From contig NC_018010.1 in assembly GCF_000265405.1 (NCBI RefSeq), forward strand, positions 3,183,501-3,247,500: DNA of 64,000 nt, written 5' to 3'. The notes beneath the pieces are model-generated. The model ran no database searches, was not told the origin of the DNA, and saw only the letters and a list, made by a program, of their open reading frames with translations. This DNA comes from Belliella baltica DSM 15883. Its GTDB lineage: Bacteria > Bacteroidota > Bacteroidia > Cytophagales > Cyclobacteriaceae. This document shows positions 43,466 to 53,578 of this stretch, piece by piece (position 1 is the first letter of the stretch; every line of letters starts with the position of its first letter). A program made the position numbers and the translations under genes.

Positions 43466-44233
43466 ATGGACTTATCAAACGTCTTTTCATTGGATAGCAA
43501 AATTGCTTTGATTACAGGAGCAAGTAAAGGAATTGGTTACAGTATTGCGGAAGTTTTTGCCGCTGCTGGAGCTAAAGTAGTCATCTCAAGTAGAAAACAA
43601 GATGATTTGGATCAGTTAGCTAAGATCCTTAGAAATAAAGGATACGAAGTAACAGGTATCGCCTGCAATGTCGGGAAACTTGAAGATCTCCAGAATCTGG
43701 TAGAAAAAACAGTTGAAAAATACGGTACGATCGATATTCTCGTCAATAACGCAGCTGCCAACCCTGTATTCGGACCTGTTCATGAAACAAGTTCTGACGC
43801 TTTCGATAAAATCATGAATGTCAACTTGAAAGCTCCTTTTGAATTAATGAAGTTATGTCTTCCTTATCTAAGAAATTCTTCGAATGCTTCAGTGATTAAC
43901 ATCAGCTCTGTTGGTGGATTATCTCCAGAGGTTGGTTTGGGAATATATTCTGTAAGCAAAGCAGCTTTGATTTCTATGTCAAAAGTTTTTGCCAAAGAAT
44001 GGGGAGATTATAAAATCCGTGTCAATGTGATCTGCCCGGGGTTGATCAAAACCAAATTTTCCGAAGCACTCTGGAGCAATGAAAAAATCATGAACAGCAT
44101 GATGAAAATGCTTCCCATCAAACGTGTTGGTGAACCAGAGGAAATTGGGATCATGGCACTATTTTTAGCCAGCAACAGCGCATCCTATACAACTGGAGCT
44201 GTACTAACTGCTGATGGCGGCTTTACTATTTAA
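43466..44233 (+). CDS. short-chain dehydrogenase/reductase
   Basis: The 255-residue classical SDR has TGASKGIGYSIAE (cofactor), NNAA, Ser in SVINISSVGG, YxxxK in YSVSKAALIS, and the tail SYTTGAVLTADGGF. Starts an operon with acyl-CoA dehydrogenase, APH kinase and 3-hydroxyacyl-CoA dehydrogenase genes (gaps under 85 bp). In the levulinate-type pathway such an SDR (LvaD) reduces 4-oxoacyl-CoA to 4-hydroxyacyl-CoA; this role is an inference from context. Confidence 0.88.
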   Translation: MDLSNVFSLDSKIALITGASKGIGYSIAEVFAAAGAKVVISSRKQDDLDQLAKILRNKGYEVTGIACNVGKLEDLQNLVEKTVEKYGTIDILVNNAAANPVFGPVHETSSDAFDKIMNVNLKAPFELMKLCLPYLRNSSNASVINISSVGGLSPEVGLGIYSVSKAALISMSKVFAKEWGDYKIRVNVICPGLIKTKFSEALWSNEKIMNSMMKMLPIKRVGEPEEIGIMALFLASNSASYTTGAVLTADGGFTI

Positions 44234-44261
44234 TTGAACAATAAACCCAAAATATACCAAC

Positions 44262-45467
44262 ATGCAAACTTCAGTTTTTGAAGCTTCAACAAAAATGACC
44301 CAGCTACTTCAACGATACGAGTATTTTTTAAAAGAACATGTCTTCCCAATCGAGATGGATGTGATCTACGGATCATTCAAAACCCATTTGCCTAAACTAA
44401 ATGAATTAAGAAACATAGCAAAAAAAGAAGGCTTGTTTGCTCCACACTTATCAGTTTCTGAAGGTGGATTGGGTTTAGATTTGTTTGAATTTGCCTTTAT
44501 TTCTGAACTTCTTGGAAAAAGTCCATTAGGACATTACATTTTCAATTGCCAAGCACCTGATATTGGGAATATGGAGCTAATGCATCAATTCGCAAGCGAA
44601 GAACTCAAAAACAAATATATAAAACCCTTGCAGGAAGGACAGATTAGAAGTTGCTTCGCCATGACTGAACCTCAGCATGCAGGTAGTAATCCTGTTCATT
44701 TATCCACAACAGCTGTTAAAGAAGGAGATTACTACATCATCAATGGTCACAAGTGGTTCACTTCCTCAGCGGATGGCGCAGCATTCACGATCGTGATGGC
44801 TGTCACTGATCCTGAAAATGAAAACCCATATCAAAGAGCAAGTATGATCTTGGTTCCACTGGATAATCCTGGTTATCAATTAGTAAGAAACATCCCTATC
44901 ATGGGTGATGCTGGCGAAGATTACATTTCGCATGGCGAAGTGAAGTTTACAAATTGTAAAGTACCTGTGAGCAATTTGATTGGAAAAGAAGGTGCTGGAT
45001 TTGCCTTAGCTCAAGAGAGGTTAGGACCAGGAAGAATTCATCACTGCATGCGTTGGATCGGAATCTGTGAAAGAGCCATGGAAATGATGTGCCGAAGAGC
45101 GATTGAGCGCGAATTAGATCCCGGAAGACCTCTCGCCTCCCAACAGACAATTCAAAATTGGATTGCAGAAAGTTATGCAGAGATCAAAGCCTCAAGATTA
45201 ATGGTCTTGGACACAGCTTTCAAAATTCAGCATCAAGGAGCAAAAGCTGCCAAAGAAGATATTTCTACGATCAAATTTTATGTTTCACAGGTGTTGATGA
45301 ACGTGATTGATAGAGCCATTCAAGTTCATGGTGCTTTGGGAATCACAGACGATACGATGTTATCATTTTGGTATCGACATGAACGTGGAGCGCGGATTTA
45401 TGATGGTCCTGATGAAGTACATAAGTCAGTGTTGGCGAGAAAAATCATCAAATCTTACCAAGTTTAA
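44262..45467 (+). CDS. acyl-CoA dehydrogenase-family protein (ACAD10/11-like)
   Basis: The 401-residue flavoprotein has CFAMTEPQHAGSNP, WFTSSADGAAFTIVMAVTDP, GFALAQERLGPGRIHHCMRW, and the C-terminal QVHGALGITDDTMLSFWYR with RIYDGPDEVHKSVLARKI. The GSNP / LGPGRIHHCMRWIG patterns are those of the ACAD10/11 subgroup, which eliminates phosphate from 4-phosphohydroxyacyl-CoA instead of simple dehydrogenation. The adjacent APH-kinase gene supports this. Confidence 0.88.
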   Translation: MQTSVFEASTKMTQLLQRYEYFLKEHVFPIEMDVIYGSFKTHLPKLNELRNIAKKEGLFAPHLSVSEGGLGLDLFEFAFISELLGKSPLGHYIFNCQAPDIGNMELMHQFASEELKNKYIKPLQEGQIRSCFAMTEPQHAGSNPVHLSTTAVKEGDYYIINGHKWFTSSADGAAFTIVMAVTDPENENPYQRASMILVPLDNPGYQLVRNIPIMGDAGEDYISHGEVKFTNCKVPVSNLIGKEGAGFALAQERLGPGRIHHCMRWIGICERAMEMMCRRAIERELDPGRPLASQQTIQNWIAESYAEIKASRLMVLDTAFKIQHQGAKAAKEDISTIKFYVSQVLMNVIDRAIQVHGALGITDDTMLSFWYRHERGARIYDGPDEVHKSVLARKIIKSYQV

Positions 45468-45702
45468 GTTTTTTGAATTAAAGTCAAATTAGCTAAAATC
45501 AAAGGTTAACTAAGATTTAGTGAAAGTTCAATATTACCACAGGAAAAACATGACATTAGAAGACCTAAAAATAAAAATTGCTCCATTTTTAGAGGACAAA
45601 CTTGCTCTCAATGCCAATAACATCAGTATTTACCAGTTCAAAGGTGGATATTCAAACCTCACCTATTTGATCAAAGCTGAAGATAAAGAGTTTGTCCTCA
45701 GA

Positions 45703-45926
45703 AGACCACCGCTAGGAAAAAAAATCAGCAAAGCCCATGATATGATTCGGGAGTTTAAAGTTCTAGAAGCATTACGAAAAGCAGGATATCATAAAGTACC
45801 GAAACCAATTCTATCTTGTGAGGATGAAGCGGTAATTGGATCACCATTTTTTCTTATGGAAAAAATAGATGGATTGATTTTAAGAAATCAAATCCCCAAA
45901 GGGGTAAATCTAGATTCAGTCTTTTT
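45703..45926 (+). repeat. 224-bp target duplication, left copy
   Basis: Starts AGACCACCGCTAGG and ends GATTCAGTCTTTTT; repeated identically as far as can be read at 47574-47797 on the other side of the IS1634 element. Confidence 0.93.
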
Positions 45927-47573
45927 CCTGACTTCCGCGGTAAAATAACTGACATTTTTTAACTATCTATAAATCAGTATTTTGATAATTTTATTTTTTG
46001 ATTATAGGTGTCCCAGAGCTTGGTTTTCTTAAATTAGTGCATGTTTGTCCGGAAAAAGCCAAATAAAAGCGGACTTGTCAGTGTACAGGTTATAGACAAA
46101 AGTCAGGGAAAATATAGGGTTGTCAAAACCATTGGGTCAAGTATGGATCCTCTAGAAATTGAGCGTCTGATTGCTGAAGGAAAAAGGTATGCCCAAAGGA
46201 TGATGGGTCTCCAGGAAATTGATTTTACCGACCATAAGAAGCTATATGCTGATGCCCTTTCTTCAATCAGTTCACATAAGCTAGTTGGCATCCAGTATGT
46301 TTTGGGGAGGATATTTGATGATATTGGTTTCAACCAAATCAATGAAGAACTTTTCAAAGATCTGGTATTATACCGTCTGGTGTACCCGAAAAGCAAGCTT
46401 AAGACAACTGAATATTTGTACCGTTACGAACAAAAATCCTACTCCGAGGACAGTATTTACAGGTTTATGGATAAGCTTCATTCCAGATATAAGGATATTG
46501 TCCAAAAAATCAGCTTCAATCATACCCTGAGAGTTTTGGAAGGTTCTATTCAAGCTGTTTTCTATGACGTCACCACAATATATTTTGAAATTGAAAAAGA
46601 AGATGAAATCAGAAAGCCAGGCTTTTCAAAAGATGGCAAGCACAAGCACCCTCAAATTGTTCTCGGCCTGTTGGTGAGCAAAGACGCCTATCCTTTAGCT
46701 TATGATATTTTTGAGGGAAACAAATATGAGGGAGACACATTCCTTCCCATCTTGGAGGGCTTTCGTAGCAAGTACAATTTTGAAAAACTAACCGTAGTAG
46801 CAGATGCAGGTCTTCTATCCAACAAAAATGTTCAGGACCTTATTGAAAAGGGTTATGAATTTATTTTGGGCGCAAGGATTAAAAATGAAAAAGAGTCCGT
46901 CAAAAAGAAAATCCTCAGTCTTGACTTCGAAAAAGATAAGAGTAAGGTAATCAAGAAAGATGGATTGACGCTGATAGTCACCTATTCTGAAGACCGGGCC
47001 AAAAAGGATAGATATAATAGGGAAAAGGGAGTAAAAAGGCTTGAAAAGCAGTTAAAATCTGGGAAGCTGACCAAGTCAAGTATCAATAACAAAGGCTACA
47101 ATAAGTTCCTTAAAATGGCAGGAGAAGTGGCATTGGAGCTTGATCAGGAAAAGGTGGACAAGGATGCGAATTGGGATGGTCTTAAGGGGTATTTAACAAA
47201 TTCTAGAATGACAAAGGAGGAAGTCCTTGAAAATTATCGTCATTTATGGCAGATTGAGAAAGCATTCCGAGTAGCTAAGAACGAATTGAAAATCAGGCCA
47301 ATATTCCATCACAAAAGACAGAGGATAGAAGCCCATATATGCCTAAATTTTACAGCATATAAAATATATAAAGAGCTTGACAGAATACTCAAGGCCAAAA
47401 AATCAGGGCTAAGTCCAGAAAAAGTAATCGAAATAATACAAAATATCCATGAGCTAAGTCTAATTACCCCTAATAACGAAATTATCAGAAAAACTATAAT
47501 CCTTACAGATGAACAGAAATTAGTACAAGAAATATTCGGTTTTTAATCAGGGTGTCCCAGTGCGGAAGTCAGG
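45927..47573 (+). mobile_element. IS1634-family insertion sequence with long target duplication
   Basis: Inverted repeats CCTGACTTCCGC (left) and GCGGAAGTCAGG (right); 1,647 bp with a single transposase. The direct duplication of 224 bp around it is far longer than usual; the IS1634 family is known for long, variable-length duplications. Confidence 0.92.
46041..47546 (+). CDS. IS1634-family transposase
   Basis: The 501-residue DDE transposase of the IS4 superfamily begins MFVRKKPNKSGLVSVQVIDK with the family opening, and has the first Asp in AVFYDVTTIYFE, the second in VVADAGLLSNKN, and the C-terminal YREK-like segment YRHLWQIEKAFRVAKNELKIRPIFH bearing the catalytic Glu. Length normal for the family. 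Its own promoter region is the about 110 bp between IR and ATG. Confidence 0.93.
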   Translation: MFVRKKPNKSGLVSVQVIDKSQGKYRVVKTIGSSMDPLEIERLIAEGKRYAQRMMGLQEIDFTDHKKLYADALSSISSHKLVGIQYVLGRIFDDIGFNQINEELFKDLVLYRLVYPKSKLKTTEYLYRYEQKSYSEDSIYRFMDKLHSRYKDIVQKISFNHTLRVLEGSIQAVFYDVTTIYFEIEKEDEIRKPGFSKDGKHKHPQIVLGLLVSKDAYPLAYDIFEGNKYEGDTFLPILEGFRSKYNFEKLTVVADAGLLSNKNVQDLIEKGYEFILGARIKNEKESVKKKILSLDFEKDKSKVIKKDGLTLIVTYSEDRAKKDRYNREKGVKRLEKQLKSGKLTKSSINNKGYNKFLKMAGEVALELDQEKVDKDANWDGLKGYLTNSRMTKEEVLENYRHLWQIEKAFRVAKNELKIRPIFHHKRQRIEAHICLNFTAYKIYKELDRILKAKKSGLSPEKVIEIIQNIHELSLITPNNEIIRKTIILTDEQKLVQEIFGF

Positions 47574-47797
47574 AGACCACCGCTAGGAAAAAAAATCAGC
47601 AAAGCCCATGATATGATTCGGGAGTTTAAAGTTCTAGAAGCATTACGAAAAGCAGGATATCATAAAGTACCGAAACCAATTCTATCTTGTGAGGATGAAG
47701 CGGTAATTGGATCACCATTTTTTCTTATGGAAAAAATAGATGGATTGATTTTAAGAAATCAAATCCCCAAAGGGGTAAATCTAGATTCAGTCTTTTT
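47574..47797 (+). repeat. 224-bp target duplication, right copy
   Basis: Identical to 45703-45926 by eye, including the A8 run after CTAGG. Confidence 0.93.
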
Positions 47798-48452
47798 TAA
47801 AAACTTATCCAAAAACTCAATCGATGCTTTGCTAGAATTGCATCAACTGGAATTGAAAGATTCAGGTTTATTAAATCTTGGCAAACCAGATGGTTATGTA
47901 GAAAGACAAGTCAGTGGTTGGTCGGAAAGATATCTGAAAGCTAAGACAGATGAAATTCCAGCTTTGGAATTTGTTCTTGATTGGCTCAAAAGTAATCTTC
48001 CAAAAAGCAAAGCTATAAGCTTTTTGCACAATGATTTCAAGTATGACAACCTTGTTTTAGAAGACGAATCTATGCCTGAAATCAAGGCTGTTTTAGATTG
48101 GGAAATGGCCACAGTTGGAGATCCTTTGATGGATTTAGGAACTTGTTTGGCTTATTGGTCAGAAAAAGAAGATTCAGAAATCCTCAAAATTTTTAACCTC
48201 AGCCATCTCGATGGAAATATGACTAGATCAGAAGTCATCGATTATTATGAAAAAAAATCTGGTTTAGATATGTCAAACATACTTTTCTATTATGTTTTTG
48301 GAGTTTTCAAGGTGGGCGTCATCGCTCAACAAATCTACCAAAGACACAAGCAAGGATTTGCTCCTGATCCAAGGTTTGCAGAATTAATTCATGTTGTGAA
48401 AGTCTGTGGAATAAAAGCTAGGAAGAGTATAGAATCAGGAAAAATATAAGCT

Positions 48453-49331
48453 ATGAAAATTGAAAAAGTATGTATTCTCGGAGCAGGAACTTTAGGTAGT
48501 AGAGTTGCACTACAAGCGGCACTTTCAGGCTACCAAGTGACTGTTTATGATATCAAGCAAGAAGCTCTAGATTCTTCTCTGAAAGTAATGAAGAAGATAC
48601 TTAACCAACTCGAAAAATTCTCCGAAATAAAAGCTGAAGAAGGAATTCAAGCATTAAGTAAAATCCTTTTTACACTTGACCCAAAAGTAGCAGTTGAAGA
48701 TGCAGATCTCATCAATGAAAGCGTTATCGAAGAAATTGACATAAAAGAGAAAGTTTGGAAGCAATTTGGTGAATTAGCACCCGAGAAGACGATTTTCACA
48801 ACAAACACTTCATTTTTATTGCCTTCAATGTTTGCTGATATTTCTAGAAGACCAGATAAATTTTGCGCTTTTCATTTTCATGATGTTTTCTACAGCAAAG
48901 TGGTGGATATCATGCCCCACCCCACTACGGATGCTGAGATTATTCCAATTTTAGAGGATTTTGGAAGAGCACTAAAGCAAGTTCCAGTACTTGTTAAAAA
49001 AGAAAACCCCGGTTATATTTTCAATTCTATGTTGATGGCATTTATTGGTGCTGCAGGAAAATTGCTAACCGGAGAAGTTGCAAGTATAGAAGATATTGAT
49101 AGGTCTTGGATGGTGAATTTTCACATGCCTATGGGACCCTTTGGAATCTTGGACAGCATTGGATTAGATACGGCTTGGCATGTCACGCACAAGATGCCAG
49201 ACAGAGCTTCTCAAGCTTTTGCACAACTTTTAGAAAAATATATTAAAGCAGGAAAACTAGGCGAGAAGGCTGGAGAGGGCTTTTATCAATATCCAAACCC
49301 TACTTACAGAGAAATTAATTTTCTTGGATAA
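48453..49331 (+). CDS. 3-hydroxyacyl-CoA dehydrogenase
   Basis: The 292-residue product has an NAD-binding Rossmann fold at the N-terminus (VCILGAGTLGSRVALQAALSG), then FTTNTSFLLPS, the His/Glu region FCAFHFHDVFYSKVVDIMPH, NPGYIFNSMLM, and the helical C-domain ending GEKAGEGFYQYPNP. Last gene of the acyl-CoA operon, 3 nt after the kinase gene. It oxidises the 3-hydroxyacyl-CoA produced after hydration. Confidence 0.92.
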   Translation: MKIEKVCILGAGTLGSRVALQAALSGYQVTVYDIKQEALDSSLKVMKKILNQLEKFSEIKAEEGIQALSKILFTLDPKVAVEDADLINESVIEEIDIKEKVWKQFGELAPEKTIFTTNTSFLLPSMFADISRRPDKFCAFHFHDVFYSKVVDIMPHPTTDAEIIPILEDFGRALKQVPVLVKKENPGYIFNSMLMAFIGAAGKLLTGEVASIEDIDRSWMVNFHMPMGPFGILDSIGLDTAWHVTHKMPDRASQAFAQLLEKYIKAGKLGEKAGEGFYQYPNPTYREINFLG

Positions 49332-50898
49332 ATCCAATTCGCTTTTTATTTCCGTAATTAGCCTACTTGATTACCACAAATCTAACAGGAATGGGAAGTA
49401 AATTAAAGAATTACTGCCTGATCATAATCCTTTTTATGGTTGGGAATGTAATCCAAGCAAACGCTCAAAAGAAAATTTCAGAAGAAAATTTCATCGAGCC
49501 AATCTCAGTATTTGAAAATGCAAAAATCACAAATGTTGGTTCTACGACATACAGCATAAGCGAGTTTATCAATATTGAAAAAGAGCTAACTTTCGACTCC
49601 GTTGATGGTGCAAATACTAATCTTGGTTTTTCAAAAGATAATTATTGGCTAAAGTTTTCTTTAACCAATTCATCGGAAAAACCACTTAGCCTCTATTTTG
49701 AGACAGGAAGACCAATCACTGATATTGTAGAATTACATCAAGTCACTGCAAATGGGAATATTTTTTCTCAAGTAAGTGGTGATCTGATTCCTTTTGAAGA
49801 AAGACCAACAAATCATAGAAAAATTATTTTTCCAATTGAATTGGAGGCAAATACTACACAGGATTTTTATGTGCAGTATTAAAGTGACGGTGAAGTCATC
49901 AATTTGCCGTTAGACATTCACAGCGCAACATCCTTGATGATTACTTCCTACCGAGATCAATTGATTTACGGTGTTTTTTATGGTATTTTATTGTTGGCTG
50001 GAGCCATATATCTATTCTTCTATTTTGGCATTAGAGAAAGAAGTTTTATCCTTTATTTCGCCTATGTATTTTCTATTGCATTTTTACATTTATCCTTAGA
50101 TGGATATTTCTTTCAATACTTTACGCCAAATGGAGGATGGTTTTCTAATAACGCCGTGTTGATTGCAGCAGCGTTTTCAACTCTTGCTTTTGGGAGATAC
50201 ACACAGGTTTATATGAAAGTTGAAACTTTCAGTCCTCTACTTCATAAAATTTACAATGGTCTTCACATTGCAGTACTTGCGCTCTTAGCATCGATTTGCT
50301 TTGTTCATGTTGGACAGCATTTATATTATCCATTAGTAAATATTTTGGGGATATTTTTACTTTTCCTTATTGTAACCACAGCAACCACTTCACATTTTAA
50401 AAATGCAGCTCAGGATATTTTCTTCACATTAGGTATCCTTTCGTTTTTTTTAGGATTCATTTTCTTTTTACTGAATAATTTTAGTGTAATACCAAATTCA
50501 TTTCTTACTGAAAATTCTTCAAAGCTAGGGACGGGACTTGAAATCATTTTCCTATCCCTATCTATGGCAAACAGAATTCGAATATTAAAGTCTGAAAAGG
50601 AAAAAATGCAGGGTATCGCGTTGGCGCAATCGCAGGAATCAAACGAGATTAAATCATTCTTCTTATCTAACATCAGTTACGAATTGAGAACTCCGTTGAA
50701 TGCTGTAATTGGTCTTCAAAATCTATTCAAGAGTCAACTACAGACGAAAAAACCAAAAGTGATTTGGAAGTAATTCAATATTCTTCTCTAGGCCTTTTGT
50801 CAGCTATCGATGATATTTTGGATTATTCTAAAATTGAGAAAAAAGAGCTCAAACTTGAAGAAAGACAGTTTGATTTAATCAAAATGGTAAAAGAACTT

Positions 50899-51933
50899 TA
50901 TGTGTATCCGCTTGAATGCACGTGACAAAATTTGACAATACGTGTCAATTAGTTGTAGGTTGAGATTCGTTGTTGTTCCTTGTATAAAAATAGGAAACAT
51001 TATGACAATACTTCAATTTCTACAATACTTTCCAGATGAAGAAAGCTGTGAAGTTTATATCAAAGAGAGCAGAGAAAAGGCAGGAATATGCTGTAAAACC
51101 TGTAAATCCAATACTAAGCATTACTGGTTCAGTGGTGGAAAATTCTTTGAATGTAGTCAATGCAGAAGGAGGAGCTCCTTAAAAAGTGGAACTGTAATGG
51201 AGAGCAGCAAGATATCTCTTCATACCTGGATGTTGGCTTTTATCTTCATGTCAGCTACTAAGAAAGGCTTTTCGTGTCTTGAATTCCAAAGGCAGGTTAG
51301 CTTGTCAAGATATGATACTGCTTTCAGACTGATGCATAAGATTCGTGCCATGATGGGTAAAAGGGATTCGCTGTATATCTTAAATGACATGATTGAGTTT
51401 GATGAATGCTTTGTAGAAGTTGCAACCAAAAAACAGGTAAAGCAAAACCTCAAACGAGGAAAAGGGAGCCAAAGACAGGCAAAAGTAGCAGTGGCTGCCG
51501 AATCTACCCCACTTGAAAATCCCAGAACAGGAAAGAAAGACAGAGCATGTGGATTTTATAAAATGGAAGTACTAGGAAAAGTAGATTCAGATCATGTCAA
51601 CAAATTCATTAAGAAGAATATAGCTGGAGATGTCGTCCTGTTTACCGATAAAAACACAGCCTATGTTGATATTGTAGATATTGTTGACACACATTATATG
51701 GTTGTTTCAGACAAAGTAAGTGTCAATGAAACCCTGAAATGGGTACATAAAGGAATCAGTAACCTGAAAAGAAATCTATTGGGAATACATCACATGATCA
51801 CATATAAATATTTACAGAACTACCTCAATGAATTCGTCTATAAGCTTAACCGAAGATATTTTGGAGAAAGACTATTTGACCAATTGATTATTGCAGCTGT
51901 TCATCCTTACGTGCAGTGATGCGGATACACATA
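50899..51933 (+). mobile_element. IS1595-family insertion sequence
   Basis: Inverted repeats TATGTGTATCCGC and GCGGATACACATA. The 8-bp target duplication AAGAACTT (50891-50898 and 51934-51941) was determined by joining the interrupted kinase frame (VKELRTLTEN). 1,035 bp. Confidence 0.93.
51002..51919 (+). CDS. IS1595-family transposase (ISXO2-like)
   Basis: The 305-residue product starts at ATG 51002 (MTILQFLQYFPDEESC); longer upstream reading is unlikely. N-terminal zinc ribbon CCKTCKSN and CSQC, then the ISXO2 DDE domain: Asp in EFDECFVE, Asp in VVLFTDKNTAY, and the Asn/His region NLKRNLLGIHHMITYKYLQN. Complete. Confidence 0.92.
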   Translation: MTILQFLQYFPDEESCEVYIKESREKAGICCKTCKSNTKHYWFSGGKFFECSQCRRRSSLKSGTVMESSKISLHTWMLAFIFMSATKKGFSCLEFQRQVSLSRYDTAFRLMHKIRAMMGKRDSLYILNDMIEFDECFVEVATKKQVKQNLKRGKGSQRQAKVAVAAESTPLENPRTGKKDRACGFYKMEVLGKVDSDHVNKFIKKNIAGDVVLFTDKNTAYVDIVDIVDTHYMVVSDKVSVNETLKWVHKGISNLKRNLLGIHHMITYKYLQNYLNEFVYKLNRRYFGERLFDQLIIAAVHPYVQ

Positions 51934-52856
51934 AAGAACTTAGAACCTTAACAGAAAATCAAGCAAAAGATAAAAAACTAAACTTTGTCTATGAAGAGAT
52001 CAACCAACTGCCAAAATTTGCATTTGGAGATCGATCTAGGTTGAGACAAATTATTCTGAATTTATTAAATAATGCAATCAAATTCACGAATACGGGAGAT
52101 GTCAAATTGAGTATAAAAACAGAGATGTTGCCAGACAATGTCCTTGATCTCAAAATCAGAATTTCAGATACTGGAGTTGGAATAAGAAAAGAGAAATTAG
52201 ATCGAATTTTCGAATCTTTCATTCAAGAACAAATTGATGATAAAAGAAAATTTGGTGGTTTTGGTTTAGGTTTATGTATTGTGAAAGCCTTAGTGGAATT
52301 GCATAATGGAAAAGTAAAAATCCAAAGTGAACATGGAGAAGGAACTACTGTTGATGTAACACTTTCTTTGAAAGTTCCTGAACAAAGTTCTACTCATGCA
52401 CAATCAAATCCACAAGAAAAAGGAGTGTATGATCTCAAAGGGAAAAACATTCTAATTGTAGAAGACAATCCTGTAAATCAAATGGTAATGAAATCTATCC
52501 TTAGGAAATGGAAAAATACTACATTTGATATTGCCAATCATGGTTTAGAGGCTTTAGATAAGTTGAATGCAAAGCAGTTTGATTTGATCTTAATGGATCT
52601 TCAAATGCCTGAGATGGATGGCTATGAAGCTACAGAAGCTATCAGAAATGGAGTTTGTGGTAAGCATTATGAAAACATCCCAATCATAGCCGTAACAGCA
52701 GATGCAACTGATAAAACGAAAAACAAAGTCAAAAGCATTGGAATGGATGATTATATGACCAAGCCAGTTGATTCAGATGAATTGTATGGAAAAGTGATGA
52801 ATTGCTTCTATCTTCAAACAGTTGATTTATCTGATGTCTTGTAAGAAAATTTATTA

Positions 52857-52898
52857 AAATCAAAAGGCAGTGGAGTTTATTCGATGCCTTTTGATTTT
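52857..52898. terminator. bidirectional terminator between convergent genes
   Basis: AAAATCAAAAGGCA ... TGCCTTTTGATTTT, a perfect 14-bp stem with a 14-nt loop. Confidence 0.85.
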
Positions 52899-52913
52899 AA
52901 CATATTTGATTGA

Positions 52914-53576
52914 TTAATCAAGAAATCTAAATTTTAGATATTTGATTTTTTCACCTTTTTCACTGAAAATACCTTCATATCGAGTCTTGATACCATGATG
53001 GTCATCTTTGAATTCAGATTGATAAAAGTCATGTGTGGAAGCCAAGATATCACAATCTTCACGAGCAGAAATAATTTCTAAAGTATAATCAAAGAGTCCA
53101 GTATTATCCGTCTTGAAATTGACAATTCCTCCAGGTTTGATCATTGGTTTGTACATATCCAAATATCTCGGACTGGTAAGCCTTCTTTTTTCATCCCCGT
53201 CTCTTGGAAATGGGTCAGGAAAAGTAATCCACAATTCAGAAATCTCTCCATGTGAAAAAAAATCATCCAATAATTGAATCTGAGTTCTCAAGAAAGCCAC
53301 ATTTTCCAATCCTTCAGCTGTGGCAATTTTACTTCCTTTCCAAATTCTTGATCCTTTGATATCTACTCCAATAAAGTTTTGTTCAGGATATTCTCTAGCC
53401 AAACCGACAGTAAACTCCCCTCTCCCACATGCCAACTCTACAACTAACGGCTTTTCATTTTCAAACTGAAGTTGATTCCAATTTCCCTTTATATTTTTAA
53501 AAATGTCCTTGCCTTCCTGGACAACATTTCTATTTTCTTCGTTTTCCTTAAATCTCTGCAGTTTATTCCTACCCAT
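52914..53576 (-). CDS. trmB: tRNA (guanine(46)-N(7))-methyltransferase
   Basis: The 220-residue methyltransferase has the SAM-binding motif VVELACGRGEFTVGLA, GVDIKG, the RNA-binding region ELWITFPDPFPRDGDEKRRLTSPRYL (TrmB signature), and TRYEGIF near the end. Modifies G46 in the variable loop of tRNA. 2 nt after folC. Confidence 0.94.
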   Translation of the reverse strand: MGRNKLQRFKENEENRNVVQEGKDIFKNIKGNWNQLQFENEKPLVVELACGRGEFTVGLAREYPEQNFIGVDIKGSRIWKGSKIATAEGLENVAFLRTQIQLLDDFFSHGEISELWITFPDPFPRDGDEKRRLTSPRYLDMYKPMIKPGGIVNFKTDNTGLFDYTLEIISAREDCDILASTHDFYQSEFKDDHHGIKTRYEGIFSEKGEKIKYLKFRFLD

Positions 53577-53578
53577 TT

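Larger units (their letters stand above)
45550..48449 (+). pseudogene. APH-family kinase gene split by IS1634 insertion (ACAD10/LvaA-like)
   Basis: The first part is 45550-45926 and the second about 47798-48449; after removing the IS and one copy of the 224-bp duplication the protein is continuous, ending with KIDGLILRNQIPKGVNLDSV then FFKNLSKNS. Kinase motifs: GGYSNLTY (Gly loop), FVLRRPP (ATP-binding), FLHNDFKYDNLVL (HxDxxxxN catalytic loop), VLDWEMA (Mg-binding). Likely phosphorylates the hydroxyl of 4-hydroxyacyl-CoA. The downstream fragment reads MIREFKVLEALRK from 47613 and might be translated, but lacks the Gly loop. Confidence 0.9.
49391..52844 (+). pseudogene. 7TMR-DISM hybrid histidine kinase/response regulator, multiply broken
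   Basis: Domains in order: signal peptide and 7TMR-DISM extracellular domain (to residue 163), in-frame TAA at 49880-49882; 7TM region (49904-50580); H-box FLSNISYELRTPLNAVIG in which the phospho-His is a Tyr; a one-base loss near 50747 shifts the frame; IS1595 inserted at 50899; then HATPase (QIILNLLNNAIKFTNTGD, DTGVGI, GFGLGL) and a receiver (VEDNPVNQ, DLILMDLQMPEMDGYEA, KPV) from 51942 to 52844. The C-terminal part has an intact frame from 51891 (HATPase plus REC). Confidence 0.9.
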
